From NCBI GenBank assembly GCA_964476625.1, contig CAYZBJ010000001.1:90976-154975 (forward strand): DNA of 64,000 bases. Direction: 5' to 3'. The notes beneath the pieces were generated by a model, which saw only the letters and a program-made list of their open reading frames with translations, did no database searches and was not told the origin of the DNA. Shown piece after piece: positions 60,887 through 64,000 of this stretch; the first letter of the stretch is position 1; every line of letters starts with the position of its first letter. The stretch comes from JAMLIN01 sp964476625 (GTDB lineage Bacteria; Pseudomonadota; Gammaproteobacteria; Burkholderiales; Burkholderiaceae_E). Both the position numbers and the translations under genes were made by a program.

Positions 60887-61068
60887 TTACCGACCCGCGG
60901 GCTTGGCAATGAAGGCCTGCTTGCCATCCGGATCGAAGCCTGCAGATCGGTAGAAACGCAGCGTCGCTTCGTCCTTGCGACCGGTGAGCAGCATCACCTT
61001 GTAGCAGCCGACCGGCCAGGCATGCGCCAGAGGTGCAGTTCGTCAGGTTGAAGCAGGCGGATGTTCAT
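60887..61068 (-). pseudogene. Decayed GNAT acetyltransferase
   Basis: The start MNIRLLQPDELHLW (ATG at 61068, overlapping the DUF2945 stop as ATGA) and the ending GCYKVMLLTGRKDEATLRFY to AFIAKPAGR (stop at 60887) are the first and last parts of a GNAT N-acetyltransferase. They are joined out of frame, with the middle of the protein (about 85-90 residues, including the acetyl-CoA loop) missing. Total length is 182 bp instead of about 440. A deletion with frameshift explains it; the remnant is unlikely to be active. Confidence 0.7.
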
Positions 61069-61277
61069 GATGAGTGCGTCAGGGCGCTGCCCTTGTGCGC
61101 GGCAACATGGTCGGTCTTGTCGCTCTTGATCTCGTATTGGGGATCATCTTTCGTCGCGCGACGCGTGTGGCCCTTGTAGTCGAAGTCACGGGTATGGATC
61201 GCGATGATGGTTCCCGAAACCCGACCGGCCTCGGAGTTCCAGATCACGTGATCGCCGATCCTGAATCGTTTCGTCAT
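61065..61277 (-). CDS. DUF2945 (hypervirulence-associated TUDOR-like) protein
   Basis: 70 aa from the ATG at 61277, preceded by AAAGGAGGTGCTCGAGGA; upstream in-frame starts lack a site this good. MTKRFRIGDHVIWNSEAGRVSGTIIAIHTRDFDYKGHTRRA and QYEIKSDKTDHVAAHKGSAL match the DUF2945 domain, a small SH3/TUDOR-like fold. Function unknown. It shares a divergent promoter region with hipB. Confidence 0.85.
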   Translation of the reverse strand: MTKRFRIGDHVIWNSEAGRVSGTIIAIHTRDFDYKGHTRRATKDDPQYEIKSDKTDHVAAHKGSALTHSS

Positions 61278-61343
61278 TCCTCGAGCACCTCCTTTTCCGG
61301 CCAGGTGTTTGCGCAACCCCTGGTGCGGCATAATTTTGTTCCA

Positions 61344-61411
61344 TACCCTATAAGGTATAGTTGCATATTACACCCTGTAGGGTATGATGCACGAATATAC
61401 CCTGAGTGGTA
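61344..61411 (+). promoter_or_regulatory. hipBA promoter with three phased operators
   Basis: Three 14-base inverted repeats of the form TACCCT-N4-GGTA lie at 61344-61357 (TACCCTATAAGGTA), 61371-61384 (CACCCTGTAGGGTA) and 61398-61411 (TACCCTGAGTGGTA), exactly 27 bp apart start to start. A promoter fits between them: -35 TTGCAT at 61361-61366 and -10 TATGAT at 61383-61388 with a 16-base spacer, overlapping the middle operator. This is the arrangement expected for autoregulation by a HipB-type antitoxin; E. coli HipB binds a comparable TATCC-N8-GGATA repeat. Confidence 0.85.
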
Positions 61412-61427
61412 CGAGACCGGAAAGAAC

Positions 61428-61757
61428 ATGACCTCATACCTCGCCGCCACCCCCAGGGAACTGGGGGAGTTGATTCACGGCTTCCGCAAGGAACGAGGCT
61501 GGACCCAGGCGCAACTCGGCGCACAGGTGGGCCTGCTTCCGAAGACGATATCCGCCCTTGAAGCCGGCACCGGGAACGTGTTGCTCGCCAACGCGATGCG
61601 CTGCCTCTCGGCGCTGGAAGTGGATGTCTGCCTGGAAGCGCGACGAGGCGCTGACAAACTCCCGGCGGCCGTGTCGACGCGTCAACCCCAGCCCAAGCCC
61701 ATCGTCCCCAAGCGCAGGATTGCCGCGGCCGCCAAGGCGCGCACGGAGAAATGGTAG
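61428..61757 (+). CDS. hipB: HipB-like antitoxin (XRE family)
   Basis: 109 aa. Helix-turn-helix of the Cro/XRE type: ELGELIHGFRKERGWTQAQLGAQVGLLPKTISALEAGTGNVLLANAMRCLSALE near residues 11-65. A basic, proline/alanine-rich C-terminal tail (about residues 80-109) follows. It binds its own operators and neutralises HipA. CGGAAAGAAC precedes the ATG. The stop is immediately followed by the hipA start. Confidence 0.88.
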   Translation: MTSYLAATPRELGELIHGFRKERGWTQAQLGAQVGLLPKTISALEAGTGNVLLANAMRCLSALEVDVCLEARRGADKLPAAVSTRQPQPKPIVPKRRIAAAAKARTEKW

Positions 61758-61760
61758 GTG

Positions 61761-63080
61761 ATGGCGCGCCGTCGCACGTCTTCTCGATTGTCGGTCTGGA
61801 TGAATGGCTTGCTGGCTGGAGCCTGGGGCGTCGACAGTAAAGGGCAGCATCACTTCTCCTATGACGAGGAGTGGCTGCAAAGTGAGCAAGGCCGTCCCAT
61901 CTCGCTCTCGATGCCCTTGCGCCCGGGCGCCAGGTACAGCTCGGCCATCGTGCAGCATTTCTTCGAGAACCTGCTGCCTGACAACCGCCTCATTCGCGAA
62001 CGCATCCAAGCACGATACAACACCGCCACGACGTCCGCGCAGGACCTGCTTGCCGAGATCGGACGAGATTGCGTTGGCGCGCTCACCATCCTGCCCGACG
62101 GCGATGAACCCGAAGGCTTCGACCGTATCGACGGCATTCCCCTGTCGGAGACCGACATCGAGCAACTGCTCGGGCGTATCACGCTGGATCCCCGGCAAAG
62201 CGGCCACGAGGACGACTTCCGCATCTCGATTGCGGGCGCCCAGGAGAAGACCGCCCTGTTGCGCGCCGATGGCCAATGGCTAAAGCCGACCGGCGCAACA
62301 CCCACCACTCATATCCTGAAGCTGCCGCTGGGCATCGCCCCCTCGGGGATCGACCTCACCACGAGCCTGGAGAACGAGTGGCTGTGCGCCCAGGCGCTCC
62401 ACGCCTACGGGGTGCCGGTCGCCTTGGGAGACATTGCCCGCTTTGGCGAAGCCAAGGTATTGGCCGTGCCGCGATTCGACCGACGCCTGTCGTCGGACGA
62501 GACCTGGTTGCTGCGCCTGCCCCAGGAAGATTTCGCCCAGATATTCGGTGTCGGACCGGATACCAAGTACGAAGCGGATGGAGGTCCCGGCATCAAGCAG
62601 ATCCTCGATCGCTTGCATGGCTCCGCCCAGGCTCGCCAGGATCGGGAAGACTTCTTCCGAACCCAGGTCCTTTTCTGGATGCTCGCTGCCATTGACGGGC
62701 ACGCGAAGAACTTCAGCGTCTTCATCGAACCGCGCGGGCGCTACCGACTCACGCCTCGATACGATGTCCTGTCCGCCTATCCGGTGCTCGGGCGCGGGAG
62801 GAACACGCTCGCGCCCCAGAAGATAAAGATGGCGATGGCTGTGTGGGACAGGAATCGCCACTACAAGCGGCAAGAGATCCGTCGCTCGCACTTCGAGCAC
62901 ACCGCGATGGCCTGCGGCCTGGGCTCGCGCGCGACACGGCTCATTGACGAGCTCGTCGAGCGCACACCCGAGGTCATCGCCCAGGTAAGTTCACGGCTAC
63001 CTTCGGATTTTCCCGAATCTGTCGGCGTACCAATCCTCGAGGGCCTGGCCGCGGCAGCCGCCGAGCTCACCCGCCCTTGA
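61761..63080 (+). CDS. hipA: HipA-like serine/threonine kinase toxin
   Basis: 439 aa from the ATG at 61761 (a GTG at 61758 is possible). N-terminal subdomain with PISLSMPLRPGARYSSAIVQHFFENLLPDN near residues 50-79. The activation/P-loop SIAGAQEKTALL lies near residues 154-165, and the autophosphorylation serine is expected in this loop. The catalytic loop IDGHAKNFS has Asp near 312 and RYDVLSAYP gives the Mg-binding aspartate near 334. In E. coli, HipA phosphorylates GltX and causes dormancy. All key residues are present, so it is probably active. Full length. Confidence 0.92.
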   Translation: MARRRTSSRLSVWMNGLLAGAWGVDSKGQHHFSYDEEWLQSEQGRPISLSMPLRPGARYSSAIVQHFFENLLPDNRLIRERIQARYNTATTSAQDLLAEIGRDCVGALTILPDGDEPEGFDRIDGIPLSETDIEQLLGRITLDPRQSGHEDDFRISIAGAQEKTALLRADGQWLKPTGATPTTHILKLPLGIAPSGIDLTTSLENEWLCAQALHAYGVPVALGDIARFGEAKVLAVPRFDRRLSSDETWLLRLPQEDFAQIFGVGPDTKYEADGGPGIKQILDRLHGSAQARQDREDFFRTQVLFWMLAAIDGHAKNFSVFIEPRGRYRLTPRYDVLSAYPVLGRGRNTLAPQKIKMAMAVWDRNRHYKRQEIRRSHFEHTAMACGLGSRATRLIDELVERTPEVIAQVSSRLPSDFPESVGVPILEGLAAAAAELTRP

Positions 63081-63271
63081 CCAGATCCTGATAGCGAAGC
63101 ATGTCGCCGACAATCACCACGGTGCGCAACTCGAGGACCAGGCCGGCCTTGCAGTCGGTGGCCGCCGTGATCCTTTGGCGCCATCTGCTTGGCCAAGCCG
63201 TACGCGGCCACCCCGCACGGGGTCTGCGCGAACTCGGCCTTCCGACATGAGCGCCCGACGCGAGGCTCGGA
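63081..63271 (-). pseudogene. Possible coding remnant between hipA and the halogenase-like gene
   Basis: Read on the minus strand, two protein-like pieces in different frames are seen: AEFAQTPCGVAAYGLAKQM (upstream) and TDCKAGLVLELRTVVIVGDM (downstream, ending in a stop near 63081). They do not join in one frame. I cannot name a family. It may be a frameshifted small gene or chance reading. Confidence 0.25.
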
Positions 63272-64000
63272 TCAATCCGTCGTCTGAATGGTCTCGCCGC
63301 GCAGCGGCCCCATGTCGCGCACGTTGAAGCGGTGACGCTTCCAGCCGGCGTAGGTGCGTCGCCAGTTGCGTATCGACATCAGGTAGTACAGCGCCTTGAA
63401 CATGAACAGCGAGCGGCGATAGGCGCTGCCATGACGCATGTCCGCCGCCAGCAGCGACACCAGTCCCTGCTTGACCTTGAGGGTGTTCCGCGGATGCATG
63501 AACATGTCTCGGATGGTCGGGCTGGTCGCGCGGTAGATGTACCACGAGTAGTCGCGCGGCCCGATACGGATGCGCTTTTCCAAGGCCTTGCGCGCGGCCG
63601 GCAGTTCGTCGGGGCGGTCCAGCGCGGTCTGCACCAGCTCGGCGCCGTCGAAGGCGCCCTGCATGGCCAGGAACACACCCGAGGAAAACATCGGATCGAT
63701 GAAGGTGAAGGAGTCTCCCACCATCAGGTAGCGCTCGCCGGTGGCGTGCGTGCTGGAATACGAGAAATTGCCGGTGGCGTGCACCTTGTCGCCGACCAGG
63801 ATCGCATCCTTCAGCCGGTCGTGCAGCTCGGGGCACAGGGCGATGGTGTCGTGGAAGTACTCCTTCAGCGGCTTGTCGCGCGCCTTCAGATAGTAGGGCC
63901 AGCACACCGCGCCCACACTGGTCGTGCCATCGGCCAGCGGGATGAACCAGAACCAGCCGTGCTCGAACCAGCAGATGCTGATGTTGCCCTCCCGCTTGCC
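63272..64000 (-). CDS. Flavin-dependent halogenase-like FAD oxidoreductase, partial (C-terminal part)
   Basis: 242 residues to the stop; the 5' end lies beyond the window. GNISICWFEHGWFWFIPLAD with GTTSVGAVCWP, and then YLMVGDSFTFIDPMFSSGVFLAMQGAFDGAEL (the GD-x-FxFxDPxFSSG FAD-binding motif), match the group of flavoproteins related to tryptophan halogenases and geranylgeranyl-reductase-like enzymes. The halogenase-specific W-x-W-x-I-P motif is present in modified form (WFWFIP). Proteins of this group occur in pigment and polyene clusters. Whether it halogenates or only oxidises cannot be decided without the N terminus. Confidence 0.8.
   Translation of the reverse strand, partial: GKREGNISICWFEHGWFWFIPLADGTTSVGAVCWPYYLKARDKPLKEYFHDTIALCPELHDRLKDAILVGDKVHATGNFSYSSTHATGERYLMVGDSFTFIDPMFSSGVFLAMQGAFDGAELVQTALDRPDELPAARKALEKRIRIGPRDYSWYIYRATSPTIRDMFMHPRNTLKVKQGLVSLLAADMRHGSAYRRSLFMFKALYYLMSIRNWRRTYAGWKRHRFNVRDMGPLRGETIQTTD

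Noticed and set aside
1..64000. CRISPR arrays, tRNA and rRNA genes, intact insertion sequences, integrase and att sites.
   Set aside because: No regularly spaced direct repeats, cloverleaf or rRNA-like sequence, or transposase/integrase motifs were seen by eye.

Overview
The window is a high-GC (about two-thirds G+C), densely coded chromosomal segment of a Gram-negative proteobacterium. A betaproteobacterium is the best guess: it has a TonB receptor, TRAP and Liv-type transporters, an NnrS/DUF2249 pair behind an NsrR-like operator, and an aryl-polyene-type lipid pathway. A 10-N run marks it as a scaffolded draft assembly. I saw no rRNA, tRNA, CRISPR array or intact insertion sequence.

Layout. 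(1) 1-6350: the N-terminal part of a two-cluster Fe-S protein coupled to a RidA-like protein, then a + strand run (small KGG-type basic protein, diacylglycerol-kinase-like protein, inositol-monophosphatase-like protein, small hypothetical), then ornithine-cyclodeaminase-like, cyclase-like and ChaC-like genes. (2) 6351-14431: a DsbA-fold isomerase, an unrecognised protein, an FAD-linked oxidase, a sugar kinase plus GldA-like dehydrogenase pair, and an MmgE/PrpD protein. (3) 14434-20160, minus strand: LysR regulator, TonB-dependent receptor, exported protein and patatin lipoprotein in one unit.

(4) 20498-31934, plus strand: a 14-gene, tightly overlapping aryl-polyene-like cluster. It has lipoprotein, acyl carrier protein, COG4648-like membrane protein, AMP ligase, two hot-dog dehydratases, LpxL-like acyltransferase, LolA-like protein, methyltransferase, ketosynthase, chain-length-factor-like partner, ketoreductase, glycosyltransferase and an ABC-2 exporter. 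Usual aryl-polyene parts are missing: the aromatic ammonia lyase or other starter enzyme, the MMPL exporter and a third ketosynthase. An ABC transporter stands where the exporter is expected. The ketoreductase is split by a 10-N gap that looks artificial.

(5) 32042-34331: a sulfite-oxidase-type Mo enzyme and an MFS transporter. (6) 34356-53843: two adjacent carboxylate uptake and CoA-dependent degradation regulons. The first has a TRAP transporter, a GntR/FCD regulator, a DUF35 protein and two thiolase/acyl-CoA-ligase pairs, with a divergent quinone oxidoreductase. The second has a fused LivM-LivG ABC transporter, alpha/beta hydrolase, CoA transferase and enoyl-CoA hydratase, with a divergent GntR/FCD regulator. 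The substrates cannot be read from sequence.

(7) 53850-60884: redox and detoxification genes (carboxymuconolactone-decarboxylase-like, methyltransferase, WrbA, glutathionyl-hydroquinone reductase, YceI, nitronate monooxygenase) and a nitric-oxide-response pair (DUF2249 plus NnrS) behind a near-perfect NsrR-type palindrome. (8) 60887-64000: a decayed GNAT acetyltransferase, a DUF2945 protein, a hipBA toxin-antitoxin locus with three operators spaced exactly 27 bp apart, and the C-terminal part of a flavin-dependent halogenase-like oxidoreductase running off the window.
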